A stretch of 64,000 nucleotides of DNA from Candidatus Obscuribacter sp. Lineage in GTDB: Bacteria > Cyanobacteriota > Vampirovibrionia > Obscuribacterales > Obscuribacteraceae. Below are positions 1-7,645 of this stretch, in pieces. Made by a program: the position numbers and the translations under genes. Positions within the stretch are counted from its first letter, which is position 1. Each line of letters begins with the position of its first letter. The notes below the pieces were generated by a model. It saw nothing but the letters and a program-made list of their open reading frames with translations. It had not been told where the DNA came from and searched no databases. The DNA lies in assembly GCA_016718315.1 (NCBI GenBank), contig JADKDV010000004.1, positions 186,001-250,000 on the forward strand, read 5' to 3'.

Positions 1-303
1 GGCGGTGTGTTGCTGTGCTAGAGATTGTTTGTCGGGTTTGCAGCGCTTGCATGGTCTAAATCCAGCTGCCACTGCCTCGTCTTGGGTGTCGTAAAAAGCG
101 ATATTAGCCGGTAGGGGCAGTCTCGCACCACACGAGGGACGGCAGTATACACCTGTTGTTTTTACCGAGTAGTAAAACTGTCCATCACAGGATTTGTCGC
201 GCCTTGTCAGTGCTTCCCAGCGTTTGTCGCTGCTAGCGACTGTGCTGGCTGTTTCGTCTAGCTGGCGCTGGTTTGGCGCTTTGGTAGGATTTATCTTTGA
301 CAT
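1..303 (-). CDS. ada: Ada-type DNA repair protein, N-terminal part (truncated by window edge)
   Basis: The ATG at 303-301 opens a frame of 101 codons that runs off the left edge of the window without a stop. The product starts as the Ada zinc-binding domain (methyl-phosphotriester acceptor). Residues 28-36 read RWEALTRRD, then GQFYYSVKTTGVYCRPSC, then AGFRPCKRCKPD. The four metal-ligand cysteines are at 54, 58, 85 and 88; the first of these is the methyl-acceptor Cys in known Ada proteins. An AAGGTG ribosome-binding site lies about 11 bases upstream. In the family this domain senses alkylated DNA and is fused to an AraC-type regulator and often an O6-methylguanine methyltransferase; those parts would lie outside the window. 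The domain call is strong; the full architecture is unknown. Confidence 0.9.
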   Translation of the reverse strand, partial: MSKINPTKAPNQRQLDETASTVASSDKRWEALTRRDKSCDGQFYYSVKTTGVYCRPSCGARLPLPANIAFYDTQDEAVAAGFRPCKRCKPDKQSLAQQHTA

Positions 304-707
304 GCTGTTAATTTAACACCTTGCCGCAAGCCTGACACTCCAGATCTTGCTTTTGAATTTGGCAGCAGGCAGCTGCCGCTTTAATTTGTGCTAAAAATGC
401 CACTGTGATGCCGTCTTAAGCGTAGTTTTACCATTTACCCTGGGGCGGCTAGTGTGCAAAATGACACTGGCTCAATAATGTGAGTGTCTTTTGCCTGAGG
501 TCCGTTGTGTTTTTACATCCGCTTGATTTTCCCCTGGTGTCTTACTTTGTCAACTGGCGCGATGCGGCCGGTCTGTATGTCCTGGGCACAATCGGCGTTT
601 GTGTCTGTATAGCCGCTTGTGGTGCCTGCTGGTACCAGATCGCCAACGACCCGGGCGACTAGGGATGATGCTGTATCATTAGCCCTGCAATCCACAGTAG
701 GTGCTAT
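304..707. other. Intergenic region between ada and the methyltransferase
   Basis: This is the divergent spacer between ada (minus) and the methyltransferase (plus). It contains one possible small gene: a GTG-started frame at 480-662 encoding 60 residues with two hydrophobic stretches (about residues 4-25 and 32-52, the latter Cys/Gly-rich), ending 45 bases before the methyltransferase start. I see no convincing ribosome-binding site for it, so I do not call it a gene. No RNA gene or strong hairpin was recognised. Confidence 0.3.
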
Positions 708-1352
708 ATGACCAATCAGCAAGAGCAAGCTCACCGCACACAACGCGCCAGTGCCCACGACTGGGATGCGCGATATCGTGATGCCGATCTCCCTTGGGAT
801 AGCGGCACTCCTGCCGATGAGCTTGTGGCGTATTTTGCCAGTCTGGCCAAGGATAATCTGCCTGGGGCGGTGCTGGAGGTCGGCTGTGGCACTGGGACCA
901 ATGCGGTCTGGCTGGCTCAGCAAGGCTGCAAGGTGACGGCTACTGAGATCGCGCCTACGGCTCTTGCGATGGCGCAGGAGCGCGCGCAAAAGGCTGGCGT
1001 GGAGGTGGAGCTGGGTCTTATCGATATTTGTGTCACAGCGCCTGTGGCAGCGGCTTCGCAGGATTTTGCTTTTGATCGTGGTGTCTATCACGTCATCCCT
1101 GTTGCCTCGCGTCCTGCTTTTGTCGCCAGTCTCGCTGCAGGGCTCAAGACCGGCGGTCACTGGTTGAGCGTGGCAGGCAGCAAAGACGAGCACAGAGACA
1201 ATCCAGACGAGGGTCCGCCGCAGCTCAGTGCTGTGGAGCTGTTGCAGGATGTGGAGCCGTTATTTGCGTTGGTCAAGTTGGAGCGTAGTAGTTTTGTCCT
1301 GCCCAATGGCAAGGTCCACCTGGCGTGGGTGGCGTTGTATGCTAAGAGGTAG
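708..1352 (+). CDS. Class I SAM-dependent methyltransferase
   Basis: A 214-residue soluble protein. It opens with DWDARYRDADLPWDSGTPA (residues 18-36), the entry seen in the thiopurine/TehB-like methyltransferase group. Motif I follows as LEVGCGTGTNAVWLAQQG, the glycine-rich S-adenosylmethionine loop, and an acidic residue (TATEIAP) follows at the end of the second strand. FDRGVYHVIP corresponds to the motif IV region and LSVAGSKDEH to the late core strands. Length fits the family (about 200 residues). The substrate cannot be told from sequence; small-molecule detoxification (thiol, tellurite, halide) is the usual role. It stands alone, with ada divergent upstream. Confidence 0.85.
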   Translation: MTNQQEQAHRTQRASAHDWDARYRDADLPWDSGTPADELVAYFASLAKDNLPGAVLEVGCGTGTNAVWLAQQGCKVTATEIAPTALAMAQERAQKAGVEVELGLIDICVTAPVAAASQDFAFDRGVYHVIPVASRPAFVASLAAGLKTGGHWLSVAGSKDEHRDNPDEGPPQLSAVELLQDVEPLFALVKLERSSFVLPNGKVHLAWVALYAKR

Positions 1353-1386
1353 GGGTGCAGTTGGCGATCAATTTAGAGGATGAACA

Positions 1387-1467
1387 GTGGAAATAAACGG
1401 TCTGTTGCTGTATCTCGTTGTGCCGGCTATTATGCTCTGGGCTATATGGAAAAATGGAGTTGATTGA
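1387..1467 (+). CDS. Possible 26-residue membrane micropeptide
   Basis: A GTG start preceded by GAGG about 8 bases upstream opens a 26-residue frame. A single hydrophobic segment (NGLLLYLVVPAIMLWAIW) is followed by KNGVD, so it looks like a single-pass membrane peptide of the size of KdpF-type accessory peptides. No homolog is recognised. Its stop codon overlaps the ATG of the next micro-ORF. Short hydrophobic frames arise by chance, so confidence is limited. Confidence 0.35.
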   Translation: MEINGLLLYLVVPAIMLWAIWKNGVD

Positions 1468-1544
1468 TGGATGGCGAAGAGGGCCCAGAGCAGGATACTT
1501 TTCTGAACCTTGATAACGAGGGTGCGGTGGCGCGGGTGATTTGA
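1467..1544 (+). CDS. Possible 25-residue acidic micropeptide, coupled to upstream frame
   Basis: The ATG overlaps the stop of the preceding micro-ORF (TGATG), a typical arrangement for translational coupling. The product begins MDGEEGPEQDTFLNLDNE and is strongly acidic. It has no recognisable relative. It could instead be a chance frame or the remnant of a larger decayed gene. Confidence 0.25.
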   Translation: MDGEEGPEQDTFLNLDNEGAVARVI

Positions 1545-1551
1545 GGGGCAC

Positions 1552-1647
1552 ATGGCGGTAGATGGCTTGCCCCTTTTATTTGGAATGGAAATAGAGCGGG
1601 AACGCGGCGCTTTGGCAACTGATAGTCAAATCTCATCTGCGGCGTGA
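1552..1647 (+). CDS. Possible 31-residue micropeptide
   Basis: The ATG is preceded by GAGGGG four bases upstream, and starts 7 bases after the preceding micro-ORF stops. The product reads MAVDGLPLLFGMEIERERGA and onward. Its 3' end overlaps the end of the convergent small membrane protein gene. It is third in a run of three small frames and has no recognised function. Confidence 0.25.
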   Translation: MAVDGLPLLFGMEIERERGALATDSQISSAA

Positions 1648-1865
1648 TAACTAGATAAGTGCGAGATTTCATTAAACGTCAGTCTATAAAATACATGACC
1701 TGAAGCTAACAAGATAAGCGGGATGCTGATTGCCAGCGAGGAGAGCTTGAGCGTCTTATTTGAGGGCATCAACCTGTTAGTGGCAAAGACAAGCCCTGCG
1801 ACTAAAAACAGCACACATTGCAAGTAGACAACAAAGTTAAAAAGTAGCGGTCCCGTTACGTCCAT
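1626..1865 (-). CDS. Small two-pass membrane protein, function unknown
   Basis: A 79-residue frame starting at ATG 1865. It has two hydrophobic segments, about residues 7-29 and 42-60, joined by a basic loop (TNRLMPSNKTLK), the layout of a two-helix inner-membrane protein. No family is recognised. It is followed on the same strand (162 bases upstream in window coordinates) by the GNAT gene, which reads toward it, so co-transcription is possible. Confidence 0.5.
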   Translation of the reverse strand: MDVTGPLLFNFVVYLQCVLFLVAGLVFATNRLMPSNKTLKLSSLAISIPLILLASGHVFYRLTFNEISHLSSYHAADEI

Positions 1866-2027
1866 GCTTCCACACCCACCATCGTCGTCACAGCTACTTG
1901 TGACCTCTACTTTGATTTTAATACTTGTGTGAGTGTTAGGTGGAGTGTGCTGTTACTGCTGTGTTAAGAGTGCTTTGAGATTGTGGACCGATTTTGTTAA
2001 ATGGGAGGGTTTGCTGGTCTTGATTTG

Positions 2028-3059
2028 CTAATCCCAAAGCGACTTGCTATACCGCAACAAAGTGGCTCCATAGTCTTGCTTACTGTGACCGTCTAGATTG
2101 TAGCCATGCTTCTCGTAAAATCTGCGGGCGCGCTCGTTGACTGCAAATACCCATAGCTTGATTGTTTTGTAGCCTTGCGTTTTTAGAGTGGTCTCGCACC
2201 ATTGTATGAGCGTATTGCCAAAACCGTTGCCCCAGGCTGCGGGATGTATATAGATGCGGTCTAGCAAGCCAGCGCTTTCATCATCCTCTTTGAGCGGTGC
2301 CACCGACGCAAATCCGACAATTTGCTCGCCGCGGATTAAGGCAATAGTCGCGCACTCGTTATTGGCAAAACGCCTCTCCCATGCTTCTTCGCAGTATGCT
2401 AGCGAGCGTGCTTTTACATAGTCTGCAATTGTGCTGCTAAATGTATCTTTAATCGCATAGCAGTGCACGATCGCAAGCGCGCGAGCATCCTGGGGCGTAG
2501 CCAGGCGTGTTGTGCAGGTCGGTGTGCAGTCTGGTGTGTCACGATAGAGTAAATATGATGGATGATACAGTCCGGTAGGTTGGTAGTACTGTGCTGCCGT
2601 GCCGATAAATCCAAGCTTAAGCAAGGTGTTGCGCGACGACTGGTTGTCCGGGTGATGACCGGCAAAGATTGCTTTGGCTAGCTGATTTGCAAAGGCATAT
2701 CTGATAACGCGCTGACCGACTTCAGTGGCTAGTCCTTGTCCCCAGTATGCGGGCTTGAGGTGAAATCCTAGCTCTAGTGTGTCAGCGGCATATGGGCGCA
2801 ACCCTGCGCAACCAATGTGAGAATCATCAGATAAACTAAAGATTGGCCAGTATTGTATGTGGTGCTCTTGTGCGTTTTTGAGTTCTGCTGCGAGCCGCTG
2901 AGTGACTTGCTCTTGTGTCAGCGGGTCTTTAGTAAACAAGCGGGTGACCTGTGGGTCGCCCCATAGCGACATGGCTGCTGTCAGGTCATCGGCTTGCCAC
3001 CATCTAAAGCCGACTCGCGCGCTTTGCATAAAATACTGATTGGGGCTGGCTGGTGTCAT
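2028..3059 (-). CDS. Tandem GNAT acetyltransferase (RimJ/RimL-like + GNAT)
   Basis: Two acetyl-CoA-dependent N-acetyltransferase folds in one chain. The first half is RimJ/RimL-like (GFRWWQADDLTAAMSLWGD near the start, then ELGFHLKPAYWGQGLATEVG, which carries the acetyl-CoA loop WGQGLATE). The second half is a free-standing-type GNAT (TRLATPQDARALAIVH, then LDRIYIHPAAWGNGFGNTL, then RARRFYEKHGYN). The open frame extends upstream to 3215, overlapping the next gene. I chose ATG 3059 because the fold begins just after it, but no ribosome-binding site is obvious, and ATG 3029 is an alternative. Substrates are unknown: the first half resembles ribosomal-protein or antibiotic acetylating enzymes. 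Confidence 0.8.
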   Translation of the reverse strand: MTPASPNQYFMQSARVGFRWWQADDLTAAMSLWGDPQVTRLFTKDPLTQEQVTQRLAAELKNAQEHHIQYWPIFSLSDDSHIGCAGLRPYAADTLELGFHLKPAYWGQGLATEVGQRVIRYAFANQLAKAIFAGHHPDNQSSRNTLLKLGFIGTAAQYYQPTGLYHPSYLLYRDTPDCTPTCTTRLATPQDARALAIVHCYAIKDTFSSTIADYVKARSLAYCEEAWERRFANNECATIALIRGEQIVGFASVAPLKEDDESAGLLDRIYIHPAAWGNGFGNTLIQWCETTLKTQGYKTIKLWVFAVNERARRFYEKHGYNLDGHSKQDYGATLLRYSKSLWD

Positions 3060-3151
3060 TTGGGTTTGAGTTTTGTGTGCGCGTTTGCTGATAATGGCAT
3101 TTGTGCTTGTCTGACGATTAGGGGTTGTGTTGTGTATGCCAGGTGGATCGG

Positions 3152-4294
3152 TTAAATGATCTCTCTTTGCTGCTCGGAGGCGAGAAAGCACTTGCCACTC
3201 AATATTCCAATCCAAATTGTGTCAACCTGACGCCCTGGTTCGACCTTGAAGTCGTAGTAGTCGCCACTTGTGTTTCTTATAAAAACCAATGGGCTGCCAT
3301 GCCACAAGTTTAGCTGCGGATGTGGTGAATCCTGGGCGATTTCACTATCGTACATAACACGCCCGTCATGATAAGACCTAGATTGTATTTTGTCCGGGAA
3401 TCTATCGTCAGCCACGTCACCCTGTCTGTGAAAAATATCCACATTTTGCAAAGGCACAGAGCCTCCATCTGTGTCTGAATGCCACGCCAAATATCTGTCG
3501 CCAACCAATAAAAAATTGTTGTCGTCAAAAAATGAGCAAAGCACGATTTCATTGTTAGGTGGAAGCGCTACCTTGCTTGCAATAGTGTCTTTGCGCCCTT
3601 TATCGAGATCGTGATAGTACAAGGTCCTATCGGTTACTTTTAGTCCGTGAGTTTCAAACCAGTATTGTAGTTTGCAGGAGCGGTTACAGTCAGGTTGTTG
3701 ATTGTTGTGTGCTTTAGGAGTGTCAGTCGCACTCAAGGCGACCTCCTCTGCCGCTACGCTGCTTAGCGCTGTTATGACTGTTTGGATTGGAAACTGTTTT
3801 ACCAGGTAAATCACGTGCCTGCGACCATCGACCTCTATCAAATACAGAAATTGACTATTGAATTTTAGGGCACAGTCCTTTGAGTTGACACCTACTGTTG
3901 GGGACCCCTCTTTGAGAACTCGATCTTGTAAGTAGTGATAATGATCAGCAGGATAAGCGGGATCTCCACTATCGGCAAGCATTCCGACATCTTTTATGTT
4001 GTTGAGCCTGACGGACTGAATGGTACGAGAATCGTTGAGCCATATCAATCGTCTTGTGGTAAGAACGCACTGTGCTGCCAATTGATGGATTGCAAAAATT
4101 GTTAGCTCGCCGGTTTCCAGTCTGATGGAATCTACAAGTAATTGTCCGTAAGGCTGGCGCTCGGGGAAGAGAGTGCAAAACTCTAATTCTTGTTCGGCGC
4201 CTGGAGTATTGACACGCAGTTCAAATTCTTTTCGTATTGGCTCACCAATTAGTTCCCTGATTTCTGTATCCGATAAATCGCTGAGAATTGCCAT
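3152..4294 (-). CDS. Hypothetical protein, 380 aa
   Basis: Not recognised. No signal peptide or membrane segment, so probably cytoplasmic. Residues about 75-100 (CVLTTRRLIWLND...SVRLNNIKDVGM) have the pattern of a bacterial PH-like/GRAM domain strand pair. A second region (residues about 210-270) has KLQYWFETHGLKVTDRTLYY, which could be a second similar module. The C-terminal LVFIRNTSGDYYDFKVEPG is beta-rich. It is oriented with the GNAT gene, 92 bases away. Confidence 0.6.
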   Translation of the reverse strand: MAILSDLSDTEIRELIGEPIRKEFELRVNTPGAEQELEFCTLFPERQPYGQLLVDSIRLETGELTIFAIHQLAAQCVLTTRRLIWLNDSRTIQSVRLNNIKDVGMLADSGDPAYPADHYHYLQDRVLKEGSPTVGVNSKDCALKFNSQFLYLIEVDGRRHVIYLVKQFPIQTVITALSSVAAEEVALSATDTPKAHNNQQPDCNRSCKLQYWFETHGLKVTDRTLYYHDLDKGRKDTIASKVALPPNNEIVLCSFFDDNNFLLVGDRYLAWHSDTDGGSVPLQNVDIFHRQGDVADDRFPDKIQSRSYHDGRVMYDSEIAQDSPHPQLNLWHGSPLVFIRNTSGDYYDFKVEPGRQVDTIWIGILSGKCFLASEQQREII

Positions 4295-4469
4295 GAATAG
4301 TGAGTCCGGTTGCTGTTTCTGAATTGTGCTTGGTCTTTTAGCTGTGCGGACATTGTACCCGGTGATGCTTTGGGATAAGCCGAGCGGGCTTAATGGTAAT
4401 CACCGCAAGCTCTTACTGGCAGTTTCCGTTAGACTACAGACAGTTATTCTGTAAGTGAGAGAGACTGCC

Positions 4470-4940
4470 GTGAAAATAACCAATCTTGTATTGATTTTGG
4501 CGTTTTGCTTTTCTGCTGTTTCGCTGTCGTCAAAGGCTCAGACCGCTCCAGCTACTCTCAAAGATCAAACACCTGCTAAATCGCTAGTGTCGTTGTTTCC
4601 AATTTCAATGATTGCGGTGCTAGCAAATCCTGATAGGTACAAAGGCAAAGGCTGTAGGATTAATGGCTTCCTTCATTTGCAATACGAAGACCAGCATCTG
4701 TATGTCTCAAAAGAAGCTGCTGATTTTCTTTGTTCCGAAAATGCCATTGAATTGACTTTGGATAAAGATGTTCATCTAGAGCCAAGTGTGAGATTTAGGA
4801 GGAGCCTGGATTCTCATATCAAGGTGCTCGTGCAACACTTTGACGAAAAAATGGTTATGTTGGAAGGAGTATTTGATAAGAGCCTGAATCTGCATGTCTC
4901 GCGAATCTTGGAATTGGACTTTTACAAGAATCTCAAATAG
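4470..4940 (+). CDS. Exported protein with possible OB-fold domain
   Basis: I chose GTG 4470 over GTG 4455 because a GAGAG ribosome-binding site precedes it and the product then starts MKITNLVLILAFCFSAVS, a clean signal peptide cleaved near SSKAQT. The mature part contains SMIAVLANPDRYKGKGCRIN, then GFLHLQYEDQHLYVSKEAAD, then VMLEGVFD and HVSRILELDF. This strand pattern (position-of-pore 'I.G.lh...e...Ly') resembles small OB-fold proteins annotated as hypothetical. No catalytic residues are visible, and the role is unknown. Confidence 0.65.
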   Translation: MKITNLVLILAFCFSAVSLSSKAQTAPATLKDQTPAKSLVSLFPISMIAVLANPDRYKGKGCRINGFLHLQYEDQHLYVSKEAADFLCSENAIELTLDKDVHLEPSVRFRRSLDSHIKVLVQHFDEKMVMLEGVFDKSLNLHVSRILELDFYKNLK

Positions 4941-5965
4941 GTTTGGATACCGAGTGGTTGCATCCGATATTTGTGCCTGCCCAATTAATCAGGATATTGC
5001 AGTGTCCAAAATGTTTTAGTGACTGTTCAATCCAACACACCAACATATTGATCTAACTGATCTAACCATCACTTCGTAAAGTGTCCGTAACATCGTAGTA
5101 GATCTCAAGACCGGCACAAAGGCGCTGCCTCAGGTAAGGCATGACAATCACTCGACTGAGTGAACGTGATACCACCGTTAACACCAGTTCATGAGCCCAC
5201 GCTCACTTGCTTGCCAGGATGATTTAGCTAGGCTGGCTTGTGATGCCTATCAGAGGACGCTCTTGAGACACACCAATTGGTATGCTCCTTGTATTTGGTT
5301 TGTTTTGATTTAATTGCACAATGCGCACGCAATCTAAATAAAAACAAAACCCTACGCTAGGTCTTGGCTTGTGCCAAAATCCTGGTATCACTGCGCACCA
5401 CAGGCGATGCCAAAAAGTAACAGAGTGTATCTTAGCGGACACGGTGCTGAGGTCTTTCTCATATTTGTCACTTTTTTGCCGATAGGGTAGATTTTGCGTG
5501 CTCCAAAATTGTTTGGTGGGGTTATCCCATTCCAGCCCCTTTTCCGAGCAATTTACCGAGTTTTCCCAGTCCTTTGCACTTTCCCTCAATACACAACCCA
5601 GTCCCACGGGGCTTGCAGGTGACTACCCTGGGAGCGGTTCTTTAGCTGTCACTACAAGCGTATGACTTGCTATTGGTCAGCTGGTTGTCAATTGATTTAC
5701 TGCATCACGACCTGGCTGCAAAGACTTACTGGGCTTGATATTAAGCGGATCACCAAGTCAAGGGTGCTGTCGCGTTAATCACTTGATTAGCTCCCCTCAT
5801 GCCGCGAGCCATGACCTTAGATATGACCGCTCATTTTTAGTTGTCATTGTTATGTCATCGAGTGTTTTTTAACCTCAAATATCGGTTGGGATGTCCTCAT
5901 TGGTCCTGCTCAATTTTTAGATGCCACAGGCGCGCACAGCCGCCTCTAATACATGGATAACTGCT
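4941..5965. other. Non-coding gap before first RHS cassette
   Basis: About 1 kb without a credible gene. A 127-codon minus-strand frame (5224-5607) has no family resemblance, no ribosome-binding site and poor composition, and I reject it. A short perfect hairpin (TCACTC-GACT-GAGTGA, 5148-5163) is present without a T-run. The last bases before 5966 resemble the leader of the duplicate gene at 15627 (CAGCCGCCTCTAATACA), so the duplication boundary lies near 5930. Confidence 0.4.
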
Positions 5966-6511
5966 ATGCCTGATCCCGATAACACACCTCAGCGTCCGGA
6001 GGAGACGCCGCCCAGCACTCCACCGCCCAACGCCCCACCGCGGACGCCACCTCCTGCGCAGCCTCCCTCGCCCCGGCGCGGTCGCTTTGCCCAAAATCCA
6101 CCCCTGGACGCAAGCGACACAGACTCCTACTTTGAAAAGCTCCTCAAATACATTCCTGCCGATATCGTCGCGGCCTTTGTCGCGCTTGACGGCATCCTTA
6201 AGCAAGGTGGCAACGACCCAATCTGGCTTTCCTGGGCTGTATTTGGAGCACTCCTTGTGCTCACTCCGTTTTACATTTGCTACATCAAAACCACTCCGCC
6301 AGGCATTGTCACTGCCAAGACATTTCACTGGGCAGCATCTACATTTGCCTTTGCCGTGTGGGTGTTTGCTCTCGGTGGACCTTTTGCTGTGACATTTGCC
6401 TGGTACAAACCGGTCTTTGGCACAGTGCTGCTCATCATTACGACGCTGGCGCTGCCAGTGTTTGAGAGCATTTTTTACAAATCGCCTCCGCCACCTGATG
6501 GCACCATTTAA
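5966..6511 (+). CDS. Proline-rich membrane protein (copy 1)
   Basis: 181 residues. The N-terminal 45 residues are a Pro-rich, disordered tail (TPPPNAPPRTPPPAQPP), followed by a short amphipathic part (SYFEKLLKYIPADIVAAFVA) and three hydrophobic segments around residues 95-115, 125-145 and 150-170. It is nearly identical from PSPRRGRFAQ onward to the protein at 15627-16109; the Pro-rich tail differs in length. Start chosen at the ATG matching copy 2. It is followed after 9 bases by a lipoprotein gene, the same pairing as in copy 2. No known family; probable envelope component placed ahead of the RHS genes. Confidence 0.75.
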   Translation: MPDPDNTPQRPEETPPSTPPPNAPPRTPPPAQPPSPRRGRFAQNPPLDASDTDSYFEKLLKYIPADIVAAFVALDGILKQGGNDPIWLSWAVFGALLVLTPFYICYIKTTPPGIVTAKTFHWAASTFAFAVWVFALGGPFAVTFAWYKPVFGTVLLIITTLALPVFESIFYKSPPPPDGTI

Positions 6512-6520
6512 GGAATCATT

Positions 6521-7079
6521 ATGAGGTCCAAACCCTCCCTTACTATCCTCTCCATTGCCGCTCTGGCTGTCGCGCTAACGCTGGGCGGTTGCGGTACAGC
6601 ACCATCAGTCAGGATTGACTCCCTGCAGTCGGGGCAACCCTCAGTCATCACCACAGACGCTGCTGCCCGTGCCATCGTCATCCTGCCCAAGCCCGATGGC
6701 AAAGGCATGGCAGTCTGTGCCGAGCCCAGTCCCGATGTCGCTTTTGCCACTGTGGCAAAGATGATCGCAGACGTCAAACTGCAAAACCCCAATATCGATG
6801 CTAAGACACAGATTGAGTTTCAGACGGCGGTGGTGGAGCTGTCTAAGCGCACGTCGACGATCATGTTTTTGCGCGAGTCGCTCTACCGCACCTGCGAGGC
6901 TGGCATCAATCAAAATCTCAGCTCAGATCAGGTGATGAAATTGTATGAAATGGCCCATGCAAGCCGCGCTCAAACTGGCTGATGCAGAGCTGGTCAAAAA
7001 CAAAGCTGAGCTAGCCAAAAATCTGCGCGACCCTCAGGTGCGCGGATTGTTTAACCAGATGACTGGTTCTCAGCCCTAA
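6521..7079 (+). pseudogene. Lipoprotein (copy 1), frameshifted near its 3' end
   Basis: AAGGA precedes the ATG. The product has a lipoprotein signal peptide (MRSKPSLTILSIAALAVALT, lipobox LGGC). It is almost identical to the intact 184-residue lipoprotein at 16119-16673. One extra C in the CCC run at 6954-6956 (CC in copy 2) shifts the frame, so the reading frame ends early at 6982 after 153 residues. With one C removed the frame continues through KLADAELVKNKAELAKNLRD to a stop at 7077-7079, giving 185 residues. The defect is either a recent mutation or an assembly error. No known family; likely anchored in the envelope with the membrane protein upstream. Confidence 0.75.
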
Positions 7080-7270
7080 GAAATAGCTTTCTAATAGCGC
7101 TGCAATCATCTGATCATTCACAGTTTAAGTAGATTTGACGAGTGATCAGATACCTTGCAGCGCGGGCTACTAAAAAGGTTTTAGAAGCCGTTGTGTGAGC
7201 AAGATTATTGCAAAAGACCACAAGTTGGTGCTCTGGTCAAGCGCCGTAAACAATTTAAAGGAGCAGCCAA

Positions 7271-7402
7271 ATGGCAGCCGACAGCTTCACCGTGACGTAC
7301 GACAGTCTCGGTAGGATCCACATTGTTACGTATTTGTCTGGTAAGACGATCACGTACAGCTATGATGCAAACGGCAACCGAACTGCGGTTGTGAGCACCT
7401 GA
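7271..7402 (+). CDS. Mini YD-repeat protein, 43 aa (cassette 1)
   Basis: A small gene with a good GGAG ribosome-binding site 7 bases before its ATG. The product is one RHS/YD repeat: VTYDSLGRIHIVTYLSGKTI, then TYSYDANGNRTAVVST. It matches the C-terminal halves of the small proteins at 20383-20637 and 30582-30845, which sit in the same place just before an RHS gene. It lacks the N-terminal 40 residues that those two have. No signal peptide. Role unknown; a cap, nucleus or chaperone for the RHS shell is possible. Confidence 0.65.
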   Translation: MAADSFTVTYDSLGRIHIVTYLSGKTITYSYDANGNRTAVVST

Positions 7403-7430
7403 GTTTTCGGAAATCCGAATATTTCAGTTG

Positions 7431-7462
7431 GGGCTATTGGCACTTAATGAGGCCAATAGCCC
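7431..7462 (+). promoter_or_regulatory. Hairpin between mini-YD 1 and RHS1
   Basis: GGGCTATTGGC and GCCAATAGCCC form an 11-bp perfect stem with a 10-base loop. No T-run follows. It sits between the mini-YD gene and the RHS1 coding sequence and may be an RNA processing or attenuation element. The equivalent junctions in cassettes 2 and 3 are only 8 and -4 bases and lack it. Confidence 0.4.
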
Positions 7463-7645
7463 AATACGGACTTGTCAAAAGAGACAAGTCTATTCCGAAG
7501 CGAAAATGGAAAGCAGAAATAGACAGAACACGCAGAACTCCCGAACAATACCGTGAAGCGGGTAGCGGATCATTTGGCGCGGGAGTGGCGAAGCCTCGAC
7601 CTCAATTCCACCGGCGCCGCCAAACAACGAAAGTCGCCCCGCTAA

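Noticed and set aside
513..1193. 226-codon minus-strand frame
   Set aside because: It lies opposite the methyltransferase gene, whose motifs are clear on the plus strand, and has Arg/His-rich shadow composition.
4941..5220. Possible structured RNA or tRNA in the gap
   Set aside because: No cloverleaf, T-arm or known RNA motif could be found; only one short hairpin without context.
5224..5607. 127-codon minus-strand frame in the gap
   Set aside because: No ribosome-binding site, no domain, Trp/Cys-rich chance composition.
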